DNA of 24,148 nt, taken from positions 1 through 24,148 of the forward strand of contig CAZBJH010000042.1 in assembly GCA_964492185.1 (NCBI GenBank), in the 5' to 3' direction. This DNA comes from JAFGSZ01 sp964492185 (GTDB lineage Bacteria > Bacteroidota > Bacteroidia > Bacteroidales > UBA10428). The notes under the pieces were generated by a model. It had not been told where the DNA came from, did no database searches, and saw only the letters and a list, made by a program, of their open reading frames with translations. Below, piece by piece: positions 14,910 to 24,115 of this stretch. Each line of letters starts with the position of its first letter. The stretch's first letter is position 1. The position numbers were made by a program, and so were the translations under genes.

Positions 14910-17078
14910 TTAATATTCAATTTTTATTTCATCCGAAAAGCCGGAAATACTTCCATCCTTATAAATTATTTTAAATCGGTAGGCGTAAAACTCACCTACT
15001 TTCATACCGTAGTCTTCAAAAACAGTTTTATCGCCTTCCAACGTTTCAAAAAGGGTATAATCCTTTTCATTTGTTTTGCGATAGACTTTAATAAGCTTGA
15101 CGGGATTTTCCGGTAATTGCCAATTCAAATAAATTTTTCCGGTTTCATAATCAATCTTTTGATTAATCTTTTGTAGTCCCGGTCTTTTTGTATTGCGTAA
15201 GCCTTGGATTGCAATGGACATAGTTGGTTCGGAGGTATTACCCGATTTATCAACTGCCACAACTTTATACTGGTTGCTTTTCGTGGTTGAGCATTCGCTA
15301 TCGGTATAGTTTGATTCCTGATTACCTTTCTTGTATGGTGTTGCGGTTAATTCCACCCAAGCTGAGTCCCCTTTAATAAAACGATAAACCACATGCTTTG
15401 AAACATCACTGCTTGTGCTATTAATCCATGTTAACAAGATGCCCTCATTGGTTGCCTGTGTTTGTGTAACTACAGGAATAGACGGTGGAATATCATCGGG
15501 TTTTAAAAGTTCTGCAACCGATGAAAATTCAGATTGGTTTTGCCGTAGGTCAATTGCCACAATTTTATAAAATACGCTGGCATTTAAGTCTTTTTTACTA
15601 ATCGTGTCAATATAAAAAGTATTTGTAATGGGACGATGTGTACGTTGTGAAAACTCATCATTTCCCGAAGCTGAACGAAATACCCTATACCCATAAATAT
15701 CTTCATCAGGGTTAGCTTGCCAATTTAATCTTACAATCCCTAAACTGTCCACTAATCCTGTTAAGCCTTTTGGTTTTACAGGCGGGGTATTGTCGGTTAA
15801 CTGTACCATGTGCGGATAGCTTGATTTCTTTGCCGTGCTGTCACGATAAGCAAGAACCTTATAGTAGTTTGTCCCCAATGGTTTTTTATCGGTAAAGATA
15901 CGGTCGGAAGGTTTTAAATTGGCTTTTAATTCTGTAAAACCTGTTTTGTGATTGGTGGAACGCAATACTTTAAAGCCTGATATGGCACTTTCCATATCGG
16001 ATGGAAACTCCCAGTTAATCAATACTATCTCCTTGATAATTTCGTGACCTATTATGTTTGGGGTAGCTTTTATAGCTTCTACTCCTTTACCGCTTGTTAA
16101 TTCAGACCAGGGGCCGGATTCACCAAAAGATGTAATTCCCCTTATGCGGTAATAGTATTCTTTATTGTTCTGTGGTAATGAATCGTATTTATACGTGTAT
16201 TCAGGATTGGCATCGTCCGAAGGCATCACCGAAACCTGTGGGTCTATGGTAAGTGCCTGAAAGTTTTTGCTATTATTGGAGCGTTCAACTTCCCAAGCTA
16301 TATAGATGTTGTTTTGGGCAAAAGAATTCCATGATAAAATGGCTGTGTGGTCGCCGAATTCAGCTGATAATTCAATTGGTTTTGGTAGTGGTGTAAAGTC
16401 TTTTATTCCGGTAAAAACAAAAGCCGTATCATTTAACCTTGCTAAACTATCAGGCAGGTTCAGATAGATTCTGTATAAGTACATTTCATCTTTCTGTGCG
16501 GTTTTATCTGTAAACCATAGACCACTTGCCACAGCAACTTCCGGTGAAATATCGGCTGCATACAAGGCAAAGGAAAAACGCTGTTTTTGTTCCTTTGCTT
16601 TGTAAACTACATTCTGAGGAGTTGTTCCTTCTCCTGCATCTACCTCAAATGATTCTCCATAAATGGCATGTGCTGCAATTCCACCGTATTGGTTGGTTTT
16701 TACCAGTTGCTCCCAGTCCATTAATGGCCAGGGTTGTATTCCGGTTGGTGTTAAATCAGTCTTTTTCGGTTCACTCAACAAAGAACTATCCTTCATTATC
16801 GTATAGCGAACCAGGTTATACCCATATCGGTTACCTAAATCCCAATATTTATAGTTGCCCGGTGCCCAGCGTAACATAATAGAATCAGCAGTAGGTCGGG
16901 CGATTATAAAAAGGTTTTGCTTTGTTGAATCTACTTGAGAGAACAAGGCAAAAGTGTAAAGGCATAAGGCAAAAGTTAAAAAAGAACGCAGCTTACCCCT
17001 TGTGCCTTGTGCCTTGTAACTTATGCCTAATATTTGACTTTTGGCTTTGTTGTTATATGTTGGTGTTTTATTAATCAT
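14910..17078 (-). CDS. Exported fibronectin type III protein
   Basis: I place the start at the ATG at 17076-17078, giving about 722 aa. It overlaps the upstream stop by 8 bp (ATGATTAA) and lies just before a good signal peptide. A longer frame starting at 17162 would lie deep in the upstream gene. Residues about 21-31 (YKAQGTRGKLR) are basic and 33-46 (FLTFALCLYTFALF) are hydrophobic; cleavage is likely after FSQ48. This segment comes from the palindromic repeat at 16941-17027. The first ~210 residues are a unique beta-rich domain. Then come about five FN3 modules with the usual 'ILSWN', 'YYYRIRGI..FGESGPWS', 'VRLNWQANPDEDIYGYRVFR', 'LLTWINS' and 'IYLNWQLPENPVKLIKVYRK' signatures. There is no sorting tail or transmembrane segment, so it is periplasmic or surface-held. 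It lies between the 1501-aa protein and the lipoprotein, and is probably structural. Confidence 0.8.
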   Translation of the reverse strand: MINKTPTYNNKAKSQILGISYKAQGTRGKLRSFLTFALCLYTFALFSQVDSTKQNLFIIARPTADSIMLRWAPGNYKYWDLGNRYGYNLVRYTIMKDSSLLSEPKKTDLTPTGIQPWPLMDWEQLVKTNQYGGIAAHAIYGESFEVDAGEGTTPQNVVYKAKEQKQRFSFALYAADISPEVAVASGLWFTDKTAQKDEMYLYRIYLNLPDSLARLNDTAFVFTGIKDFTPLPKPIELSAEFGDHTAILSWNSFAQNNIYIAWEVERSNNSKNFQALTIDPQVSVMPSDDANPEYTYKYDSLPQNNKEYYYRIRGITSFGESGPWSELTSGKGVEAIKATPNIIGHEIIKEIVLINWEFPSDMESAISGFKVLRSTNHKTGFTELKANLKPSDRIFTDKKPLGTNYYKVLAYRDSTAKKSSYPHMVQLTDNTPPVKPKGLTGLVDSLGIVRLNWQANPDEDIYGYRVFRSASGNDEFSQRTHRPITNTFYIDTISKKDLNASVFYKIVAIDLRQNQSEFSSVAELLKPDDIPPSIPVVTQTQATNEGILLTWINSTSSDVSKHVVYRFIKGDSAWVELTATPYKKGNQESNYTDSECSTTKSNQYKVVAVDKSGNTSEPTMSIAIQGLRNTKRPGLQKINQKIDYETGKIYLNWQLPENPVKLIKVYRKTNEKDYTLFETLEGDKTVFEDYGMKVGEFYAYRFKIIYKDGSISGFSDEIKIEY
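16941..17027. repeat. Second palindromic repeat in a signal-peptide coding region
   Basis: The + strand has GGCAAAAGTGTAAAGGCATA and then a TTGTGCCTTGTGCCTTGTAA arm, joined by AAGAACGCAGCTTACCCC. On the minus strand, in frame, it encodes SYKAQGTRGKLRSFLTFALC and then LYTFALF, closely parallel to RHKAQGTRHKLRTLLPFAFC in the toxin. Confidence 0.72.
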
Positions 17079-20000
17079 TGTATCTAATAATATGCTTTTT
17101 AACTCTTTGTGGAGATGTTTTTCCCGGTAAGGTATAGTTGATATTAACCGGATAGTTTCCATAGCGGAGTGGGGTGAAGTTTGTATTGAAAATTGTTTCT
17201 AATTGCCCACTTGGAATTATTCTATTTACATAAGCATTCGCAATTTTACCCTTAATTTCATACAGGTATTCGCATGTGTATTTTGCTATGTAATGTTTCA
17301 TTCCTGAGATTACATTTGTTTCGCCTGTTACACCCGATTCAATTTCTTCTTCAGTTAATCTTCTTGTTCCGTCACTCTGGAACAGGTAGTTTGTTAACTC
17401 ATCAGGCTCAAACCGTTCTGCACCAATAGCAGAAAGCTGAGAGGAACTAAGATTAAATAGTGGTTGCATATGTGTAGTGTACCACGGGGTTTCTGATAAA
17501 AGAGGATTAACTGTTATCATGGTTTCCCTATTAAGGTTTACCACCTCATAATTATCAAATCTTTCTCCTGAAATATTTACCGTTAAACTATGCACCAATG
17601 GATATAGCTCCCACGAAATCCCATCCGAATAGGTTAGTCCGTTTAACTTCTCTGTAAAAGTGTTAAACTGGCTACTTCGGAACTCCATAGTATAAATAAC
17701 TTTTTCCTGTAATTCACCCCTGCTTTCTTCTGCTTCCTGGGTAGTAACTTCAATATCGGCTGTATAACCTTCCGATTCAATTTGTACCGTTTCGGTATTT
17801 TGTTCAACATTTTCGTCCAATGCACCTGCAGCGTTTGCCGGTATGTTCACAATATCCAACCTGTATATTTTATTGTTCAGGATGCTTTGTGGTATTGCCA
17901 GATTAATCTGTGTAGTGGCATTGTCATAAGTAAAATCAAAATACTGTGGCTGACCTCCTAATACAGGTGTTACCCTTGCCTTTTGAACCCATTCATTACC
18001 CGGTTGGAATAATTTTGGCTGCCCAAAATCAAGTGTAAAGTAATTGGCGTTGGTTTCAGACTTGTAATAATTGAAAGCCCTGTAACCCGGATAGCTGTAT
18101 AAAATGTTTTCCTGTGGTATATGGTCAGGTTCTTTGCCTGTTGTAAATACAATTTCTTTCGATTCTTCAGCTACTGAACCATCTTTCATCACGACAAACC
18201 AATTGCCGTTTTTGTATTCTTCAAATGTTACACTTGCCGTTGCTTTGATTGCCGTTTCACCCGGTAGAATGTCTTTTGACTTAAACACCAACACATCATT
18301 CCTGTCATTCCAAATCAACTCACCATTAATTGGAGTTCCGTCTGATGCACCAACTTTAAAGTGGTTTAGTTTGATGCGGTATATCTTGGTTGTTTTATTC
18401 TCGTCCTGAAACTCGATGGTTTCATTAATTGGCATATTGAATACTGCCTGCGGAGTTGTAAACACGCTAACATCATCTTCATTGTTCATTGGTTTTACGT
18501 CAGCAATTATTGGCATACCTTTGAATGGGCTTGAAGAAACAACTTTACACTGCTCGCCGATTTCAAATTCAAAATCACATTGACCTTTAACCAGTCCCCC
18601 GAGAATATTGTAACTACCACCAACATTTCCCTTCATCCAGAATGGATTAGGAGCTTTTGCCTGCATCAAGGCAGCAACATCCATTTCGAATATGCCATAT
18701 CTTCCAGTGTAGAATGGTAAATCAACTTTGATCCCAACGGCAGCAGCAACCCAGGCATAAGCCTGTCCCTGTGCATACCAACCATTAATACCAATATTCC
18801 CACGTCCTTCACAAGCCAGTTCGCCATAGTTTTTCATTAATATATCGAAACCTAAATCACAACCAAACCTCCCATAGAATATAAGAAATGTACGTTCACC
18901 CGTATCGAAAGAGAAATAAGAGCCCAATGCAAAACCTGAACCATCACCCAATGCAGAACCATTGCGTGTTCCCATTACTTCATCAGCAGTTTTGTTTAAA
19001 CTGGTTAATACCTGCTGTGGAGGTGGTGGTAATTCAGGCACAGATTTTCCTGCCATGAAATAATTGGTCATAGTTGCAAGGTTTAATACGGAAATTCCAT
19101 TTGGATTATCGGGTGTACCCAAATGTATGTACCAATCGGAAGGTTCAAAGTGCATTACTCCCCATCCTGCACGGCCACCTGGCCCAACCCCTTTTATCAA
19201 GCCTCCTGCAATATTGGCATAAATATCAAAAGTAGAATGAAAACATTTATTCGGAAAATCATATAACATACTCACATTTCCATACAATTGCGAACTTTCA
19301 GATTCTATTGGAATTTGTACTTCTCTTCCTTTATTCTCAACAATATATTTAGCTTTCTCCATTATTCCGGAGGTATTCACACTAAAGTTATTGGTCGCAA
19401 AATACCCGTTGCCGTTAAAAGATATTTGATTAATCCCTCCACTTGTAGTAAAACTCATGCAAAATTCCACATCGCCATTAAAAGCATTCTGTCCGCCTGT
19501 TAACCCAAATTTTACGGAAGCTTTTAAACCTAATCCACTGTATTTGTCAGGGGCATAGTAAATACCGGAAGTTGTTTTACCTATCTCACTAACAGGCATA
19601 TTGCCAACACCAGCCTGTTTCATGTGGTAATATGCGCCACCTCCAAAACCAAAAACAGAAACAGGGCCAGCCGGAATACCTGTTCCCATTGTTACAAGGG
19701 CATCGGCAAACCAGTAGCGGTATCCGTTCACATTTCCAAATAAGGCAGTTGCATCCATTCCAAACCCTGCAAAATCTGCCGTTAATGTACCCTTAAATCC
19801 ATTTCCGTAAATTTCATCACCCCTGACAAAAAAAACTTCACCACTTAACTCAAAAGCTTCGGGCTTAGATATATCAACAGCAATACGGTCAACTTCTACT
19901 CCGTCATATTTCCATTTACTGTTTTCATGTTTTCCCCAAACAGTAAACACCCCGTCTCCACCAAAACCGCCATCATTTTCTCCGACAAAATTTACGGTTA

Positions 20001-21576
20001 ATCCCATACGTAAACCAACCCTGTTATCTATGCTTTCAAACCCAATTTCATTGATAGATACCGGGAATTTCGAGAACATATTCTGACTTGTACCAAAAGA
20101 AATATTGTCAACCCCAAAATAAGGCTTAACAGTTTGTATTCTCATTCCCTGAAATGGTACTTCCGCAATAACCAACCTGGTTGATGTACTGTCTTCCTTG
20201 TCAACCGGGGAATTGATGATAAGCGTACCATTTAAAAGAAGAGAGGGGACAAATTCCTTTCGTTTTACTTGTATATTTAATGCGGAGTTTGGCTCAATAC
20301 GCATATCAGCAGCCCACATATCCATTTCAATAGAGTCTGTTATTGCTACATTAAAAGAATAGGTGTCATCCAAACCCATTACAGCATTGTAGTCAAATAA
20401 AGAATTCTGTTTAAACTGGGGAACGTTAATTTGGCCGCTAAAGCCGGCAGCAACTAATTGATTGGATTGAATATCAATTGTAAAATTTTCAACAGAGAAT
20501 GCCCATCCGCCCAAATCACCTTCATCAAGGGTCATTAACCTTGAAGCAGCTAATTTTCCGGTAAAACCAAGTTCATCTATAAACAGATTTTGAGCATAAA
20601 AAGTTAACCGCCCTGTGGAAACACTATCAGTCAGGTTTAGAGTGCCGGTTGTATCATTTGCTATTAGTACACTATCAGCTTGCAACTCCGATGCTGTTTT
20701 CTTTCTGAATTGTTGCGGTAAACGTATCTGAGCATCCTGGATATATAAACCCTGCCATATATTCGGGTTACCATCTATAAAATAATCAGTTTGATATTGT
20801 GGTGTAAAAGCGATGTTTGCCGGGTTTCTAAAATCACTTAAATCAAATACGGCATTGGTTATACTAAAACCTACTCCATTTAATCCTTTAATTTGAAATG
20901 GTTCCAGTGTTAACCCCACCATTAAATTATTCCAGTCTGAAATTGTAGTACTGAATGATGTTCGTAAAGTTGCTGATTTTAGACTACCATCCGGATTTTC
21001 AGGAACAAAAAGTGTACTATCAAATAAGACATCAGCAACAATATCCATTTCTCTAAAACCAAAGCAATCCCATTTTACTTTTGTATTACCTGCCCCTTTG
21101 AGTATAAGATCGATATTGTTAGTTAAATTAATATTGAAATCAGAAATTAATTCTAATACAGCCTGTCCTTTAATTATTCCTCCCGAGAACGAAATCGGTA
21201 TATCTGTTCCTTTAAAAGCAATTTTTTTTGTTGTTCCGGGTACAGTAAATGCCATATAAGCAGTAAGAAATGCTTCTCCATTTCTCAATTTCATCTCTGA
21301 TATAATAATTGCATATTTCTCTGCTTCTTTACTGTCATTGGCTACTATCCCTACCGGCAAATCCAATACATAAGTTGAATCAAGCTTATTTATAAACCGA
21401 TCCGCTACTTTTACCGTTTCCAACAATTGATAGGCTTTGTTAACTTCTGAATTATCTTTTACTGCTTCTTCCGGATTTAATGATTGAGCAGCAAGATTTA
21501 GACTGCAAACTAAAAATACCAATAAAGCCAAAAAAGCTTTGAGTATGTATATAGGGCGGTACAAATTAATATTCAT
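17071..21576 (-). CDS. Large exported protein of unknown function, toxin-operon core
   Basis: 1501 aa. The signal peptide is at 1-31 (FLALLVFLVCSLNLAAQ|S); the Cys in it lacks a proper lipobox. Residues about 40-650 are beta-rich, with long amphipathic strands ('FSGGIIKGQAVLELISDFNI', 'LRTSFSTTISDWNNLMVGLT'). About 650-1010 is rich in Gly and aromatics ('GYRYWFADALVTMGTGIPAG', 'GRFGCDLGFDILMKNYGELA') and contains a short Pro run (ELPPPPQQ). The last ~480 residues look like two or three Ig-like or invasin-like domains. There is no T9SS tail and no family I recognise with a known function. As I recall, similar very large proteins lie beside FN3 and TANFOR genes in other Bacteroidota, which would suggest a conserved partner, perhaps a scaffold or an export or display component. 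The end overlaps the FN3 gene; the start lies 77 bp after the barrel gene. Confidence 0.7.
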   Translation of the reverse strand: MNINLYRPIYILKAFLALLVFLVCSLNLAAQSLNPEEAVKDNSEVNKAYQLLETVKVADRFINKLDSTYVLDLPVGIVANDSKEAEKYAIIISEMKLRNGEAFLTAYMAFTVPGTTKKIAFKGTDIPISFSGGIIKGQAVLELISDFNINLTNNIDLILKGAGNTKVKWDCFGFREMDIVADVLFDSTLFVPENPDGSLKSATLRTSFSTTISDWNNLMVGLTLEPFQIKGLNGVGFSITNAVFDLSDFRNPANIAFTPQYQTDYFIDGNPNIWQGLYIQDAQIRLPQQFRKKTASELQADSVLIANDTTGTLNLTDSVSTGRLTFYAQNLFIDELGFTGKLAASRLMTLDEGDLGGWAFSVENFTIDIQSNQLVAAGFSGQINVPQFKQNSLFDYNAVMGLDDTYSFNVAITDSIEMDMWAADMRIEPNSALNIQVKRKEFVPSLLLNGTLIINSPVDKEDSTSTRLVIAEVPFQGMRIQTVKPYFGVDNISFGTSQNMFSKFPVSINEIGFESIDNRVGLRMGLTVNFVGENDGGFGGDGVFTVWGKHENSKWKYDGVEVDRIAVDISKPEAFELSGEVFFVRGDEIYGNGFKGTLTADFAGFGMDATALFGNVNGYRYWFADALVTMGTGIPAGPVSVFGFGGGAYYHMKQAGVGNMPVSEIGKTTSGIYYAPDKYSGLGLKASVKFGLTGGQNAFNGDVEFCMSFTTSGGINQISFNGNGYFATNNFSVNTSGIMEKAKYIVENKGREVQIPIESESSQLYGNVSMLYDFPNKCFHSTFDIYANIAGGLIKGVGPGGRAGWGVMHFEPSDWYIHLGTPDNPNGISVLNLATMTNYFMAGKSVPELPPPPQQVLTSLNKTADEVMGTRNGSALGDGSGFALGSYFSFDTGERTFLIFYGRFGCDLGFDILMKNYGELACEGRGNIGINGWYAQGQAYAWVAAAVGIKVDLPFYTGRYGIFEMDVAALMQAKAPNPFWMKGNVGGSYNILGGLVKGQCDFEFEIGEQCKVVSSSPFKGMPIIADVKPMNNEDDVSVFTTPQAVFNMPINETIEFQDENKTTKIYRIKLNHFKVGASDGTPINGELIWNDRNDVLVFKSKDILPGETAIKATASVTFEEYKNGNWFVVMKDGSVAEESKEIVFTTGKEPDHIPQENILYSYPGYRAFNYYKSETNANYFTLDFGQPKLFQPGNEWVQKARVTPVLGGQPQYFDFTYDNATTQINLAIPQSILNNKIYRLDIVNIPANAAGALDENVEQNTETVQIESEGYTADIEVTTQEAEESRGELQEKVIYTMEFRSSQFNTFTEKLNGLTYSDGISWELYPLVHSLTVNISGERFDNYEVVNLNRETMITVNPLLSETPWYTTHMQPLFNLSSSQLSAIGAERFEPDELTNYLFQSDGTRRLTEEEIESGVTGETNVISGMKHYIAKYTCEYLYEIKGKIANAYVNRIIPSGQLETIFNTNFTPLRYGNYPVNINYTLPGKTSPQRVKKHIIRYND

Positions 21577-21653
21577 TTATAACTTATGGAGGATTTAGGT
21601 TAATTTATTTATACGTTTTATGATATTCTTATGTTTCTGTTCAGCATATTTAT

Positions 21654-23405
21654 TTACTTATTTTCATTCTTATTATTTTTTGAATTTATAAGGTTAAAAT
21701 TATAAACATACCCAAATGTAAAATTTAGTGTATTATAAGACCTGGCTGCACTGTTTCGGTGCTGAAACAGTATATTCATATTGAAATTATGTTTCTTTTT
21801 AAGCGTATATGCTAAACCCATTCGAATATTGAATACATTTGATGAAGGAAAATTTTTCATTTTCGATGTGCTGTAAGAAGTTGTAAAAGAAATACGCAAA
21901 GTTTTATCAAAAAACAACTTATTTACTCCAACTACTGGCCCCAATGTATGAGAACCTGCATCGGTCATCTCATTTTGGTTATAATTTAAAGATGCATTAC
22001 AGGTTAATCCAAGAGATGTCAGGTTAATGATATATGAAGCACTGGCATTATAAAAATTTGATGTGGAGACTGAATCTCCTCCCTGTTCATCATCCGATAC
22101 CTGCCAGGTTAAATTCAGGTTCAGGGTTTGCCTTTTTTCTTTTGAATTGCTCAACTGGTAGCTTCCGTTAAAGTTGGTGTTTTGAGATATTTGCCTGAAA
22201 TTCAATGTGTCAAAGTTTTGGTAAGGGTCTGTTTCGTTAATATAATCAAAGGTTGAACGGACATTGGTGAAACTGGTGAAATTTGAATATGCTAAGTTAA
22301 GGTTGAGTTTCTTCCCCGGGATATAATTTACATTACATGAACCAACAAAACGTTTGGTGTTATTCATTTTGTTATTGTCAAGGTTATCTTTTTGGAGGCC
22401 GGTATTACCGCTGACAGACATCTTATTTTCAAAAAAGTTCACGGAAAAATTAAGTGTCATATTCTCCATATTATTTGTAAAATAATATGCTCCAAGTGTT
22501 TTGTATTCAGGGTCAACACGTTCGTATCCTAAACCTATTGAATATCTGTTCTGCCTATAGGTCAGGTTTGTTTTAAAAGCATTCCTGTTAATAGTAGAGG
22601 TTCTTAATGGCATAAACCAGGTGGGAGGTTTCAACAAGGCATTATCTTCTGTAACCTTTTCGGTTCTTATATCTGTAGACAAATAACTGCTTGCAAATTC
22701 ACCTTGGAACTTAAGGTTTGTTATGAGTTCTTTGTTAAAAGAAACTGACATTACTGAATTTTCCTGTGGTAGTACCTGGTTTTCCAGGTCTGTATAATTA
22801 ATGGAGCTTTCAACATCATAAGCTCTGAACAGATTCACATCAATAAAATTACCATTTTCAGAAATGCCCACTTTGAAGGCATATCCCATTCTTTTATAAG
22901 CAGCAACCTGATTGAAATTTGCTGAATCATAGTCAACCGCTTTGTTTAACCTACCATACATGGCGCTTCCATAAAAAATACCAGGTGGATCAATGTCGAT
23001 CCCCGCACCAAGAAATAAGTGACCGTTTAAGGTGTAAGGTGAGAAACTCATTGTTGCATAGCCTATATGCCCTTTAATCCATTTATAAGAGGGGTGCATC
23101 CCAAATTGACTAAAAGGATGTGTAAAGTTTCCCTTATTGTTTGAATACATAAACATTAAGGGAGTATTAATTCCATAAATATTGAAATTTAAACTGCCCG
23201 TATAATAACTATTGTAAGATTTAATATTGCCTGAATCGGTAGGTTGTGTATTTATTACCTGGTTGGTTGAAATAAACCCATTTAACAATAATGGTTTTTG
23301 TTCTTTAATATTATCCAACGACTGAGCAAGTAAATCATTATTAATGGCTATTGATGAAATCACATACAATAATATTGAAATATTTGTTCTAAATATATTG
23401 CGCAT
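21654..23405 (-). CDS. Predicted outer-membrane beta-barrel protein, first gene of the toxin operon
   Basis: 583 aa. The signal peptide is at 1-28 (ISSIAINNDLLAQ|S). Almost all of the rest is alternating polar/hydrophobic strands with aromatic girdle residues and Asn/Ser-rich turns, such as 'SLNFNIYGINTPLMFMYSNN', 'KLNLNLAYSNFTSF' and 'SFTTSYSTSKMKNF'. The last strands, 'NTLNFTFGYVYNFNLI' with a short polar tail, resemble a barrel end. I estimate 16 or more strands but cannot count them reliably by eye. No plug or TonB box is evident. As first gene before four exported partners and a toxin without a T9SS tail, it is a candidate exit pore or anchor. That is inferred from order and topology only. 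No clear Bacteroidota -33/-7 promoter was found just upstream. Confidence 0.72.
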   Translation of the reverse strand: MRNIFRTNISILLYVISSIAINNDLLAQSLDNIKEQKPLLLNGFISTNQVINTQPTDSGNIKSYNSYYTGSLNFNIYGINTPLMFMYSNNKGNFTHPFSQFGMHPSYKWIKGHIGYATMSFSPYTLNGHLFLGAGIDIDPPGIFYGSAMYGRLNKAVDYDSANFNQVAAYKRMGYAFKVGISENGNFIDVNLFRAYDVESSINYTDLENQVLPQENSVMSVSFNKELITNLKFQGEFASSYLSTDIRTEKVTEDNALLKPPTWFMPLRTSTINRNAFKTNLTYRQNRYSIGLGYERVDPEYKTLGAYYFTNNMENMTLNFSVNFFENKMSVSGNTGLQKDNLDNNKMNNTKRFVGSCNVNYIPGKKLNLNLAYSNFTSFTNVRSTFDYINETDPYQNFDTLNFRQISQNTNFNGSYQLSNSKEKRQTLNLNLTWQVSDDEQGGDSVSTSNFYNASASYIINLTSLGLTCNASLNYNQNEMTDAGSHTLGPVVGVNKLFFDKTLRISFTTSYSTSKMKNFPSSNVFNIRMGLAYTLKKKHNFNMNILFQHRNSAARSYNTLNFTFGYVYNFNLINSKNNKNENK

Positions 23406-23930
23406 TCATTAAAATGAAATTCAAAGCTTTATTTAAAGTTTACCAATAAACTCGTAGTGTTTGTTCAGAATATCCGGGATCAAGGCGTGAAAACCGAAAG
23501 AAGTGAGCTCTTGAACACCTTTAAAAATAATTCACGCTGTGAAAAAAAAATTTTTGCCCGCAGTCTACTAAGGTATCCGGGGATTTAAAATTTTTGCAAC
23601 AACGCAGATACCGGCCATTATGGACAGACACGTTAAACATAAGAAAGCTTTGTAATTAATATCGCGCAAATTACAAATATTTTTTTAAATTGAAAATTTT
23701 AACCTTAACCTTTTTTATGGACCCACTCCTAACCCCTACAATGGAGGCGTTAGTGGGAAAAAGCCGAAAGTCTGAAGCCGGAAGCCGAAAAAATAGAGGA
23801 AACAATAATCCGTAAGCATCCCATAAAATTTAACAAACATTGATTAGCAAAAGACCTGCAAGACTGCAAGACCGCAAGACTGGCAGGACTTTTTCTTTTC
23901 TCAACTCCTCAACTTCTAAACCCTCACACC
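23406..23930. other. Upstream non-coding region with inverted and simple repeats
   Basis: No gene seen. It holds GCGTGA / TCACGC arms near 23485 and 23531; an inverted repeat with arms CCCACT and AGTGGG at 23722-23757; a GAAGCCG-type simple repeat at 23761-23790; and CCTGCAAGACTGCAAGACCG at 23855-23874, closed by GGCAGG to form an imperfect palindrome. The promoter of the seven-gene operon should lie here, but I could not fix it. Confidence 0.5.
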
Positions 23931-23981
23931 ACCCATAGAACGCAGTCACCCATAGAACGCAGTCACCCATAGAACGCAGTC
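23931..23981. repeat. 17-bp minisatellite, three exact units
   Basis: ACCCATAGAACGCAGTC is repeated head to tail at 23931-23947, 23948-23964 and 23965-23981, followed by a shortened variant to about 24006 (ACCCATAGAA CCCATAGAA CCCAGT). Confidence 0.9.
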
Positions 23982-24006
23982 ACCCATAGAACCCATAGAA
24001 CCCAGT

Positions 24007-24115
24007 CATAGAACCCAGTCGGACAAGGCTATATTACATAGAACCCAGTCGGACAAGGCTATATTACATAGAACCCAGTCGCTTACATAGAACCCAGTCG
24101 GACAAGGCTATATTA
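24007..24115. repeat. 30-bp minisatellite derived from the 17-bp unit
   Basis: The 30-bp unit starts CATAGAACCCAGTC and continues GGACAAGGCTATATTA. Complete copies lie at 24007-24036, 24037-24066 and 24086-24115, with a shortened 19-bp copy at 24067-24085. The CATAGAAC(C/G)CAGTC core is shared with the 17-bp array. There are no spacers of unique sequence. Confidence 0.88.

Noticed and set aside
14910..17162. Longer 750-aa start for the FN3 gene
   Set aside because: It would overlap the upstream gene by more than 90 bp and put about 28 residues before the signal. The ATG at 17076-17078 overlaps the stop by 8 bp and leaves a plausible signal peptide.
18104..18409. 101-aa + strand frame opposite the 1501-aa gene
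   Set aside because: It is antisense to a clearly coding region, with no motif or start context of its own. The other long + strand frames over 5.8-9.1 kb and 16.5-16.9 kb were rejected for the same reason.
23406..23460. Bacteroidota -33/-7 promoter before the barrel gene
   Set aside because: TA..TTTG-like strings occur (TAAAGCTTTG) but the spacing is wrong and no TTTG lies about 19 bp upstream. Not strong enough to call.
23931..24115. Possible CRISPR array
   Set aside because: The units abut with no unique spacers and vary from 17 to 30 bp; no cas genes are present. This is a minisatellite.
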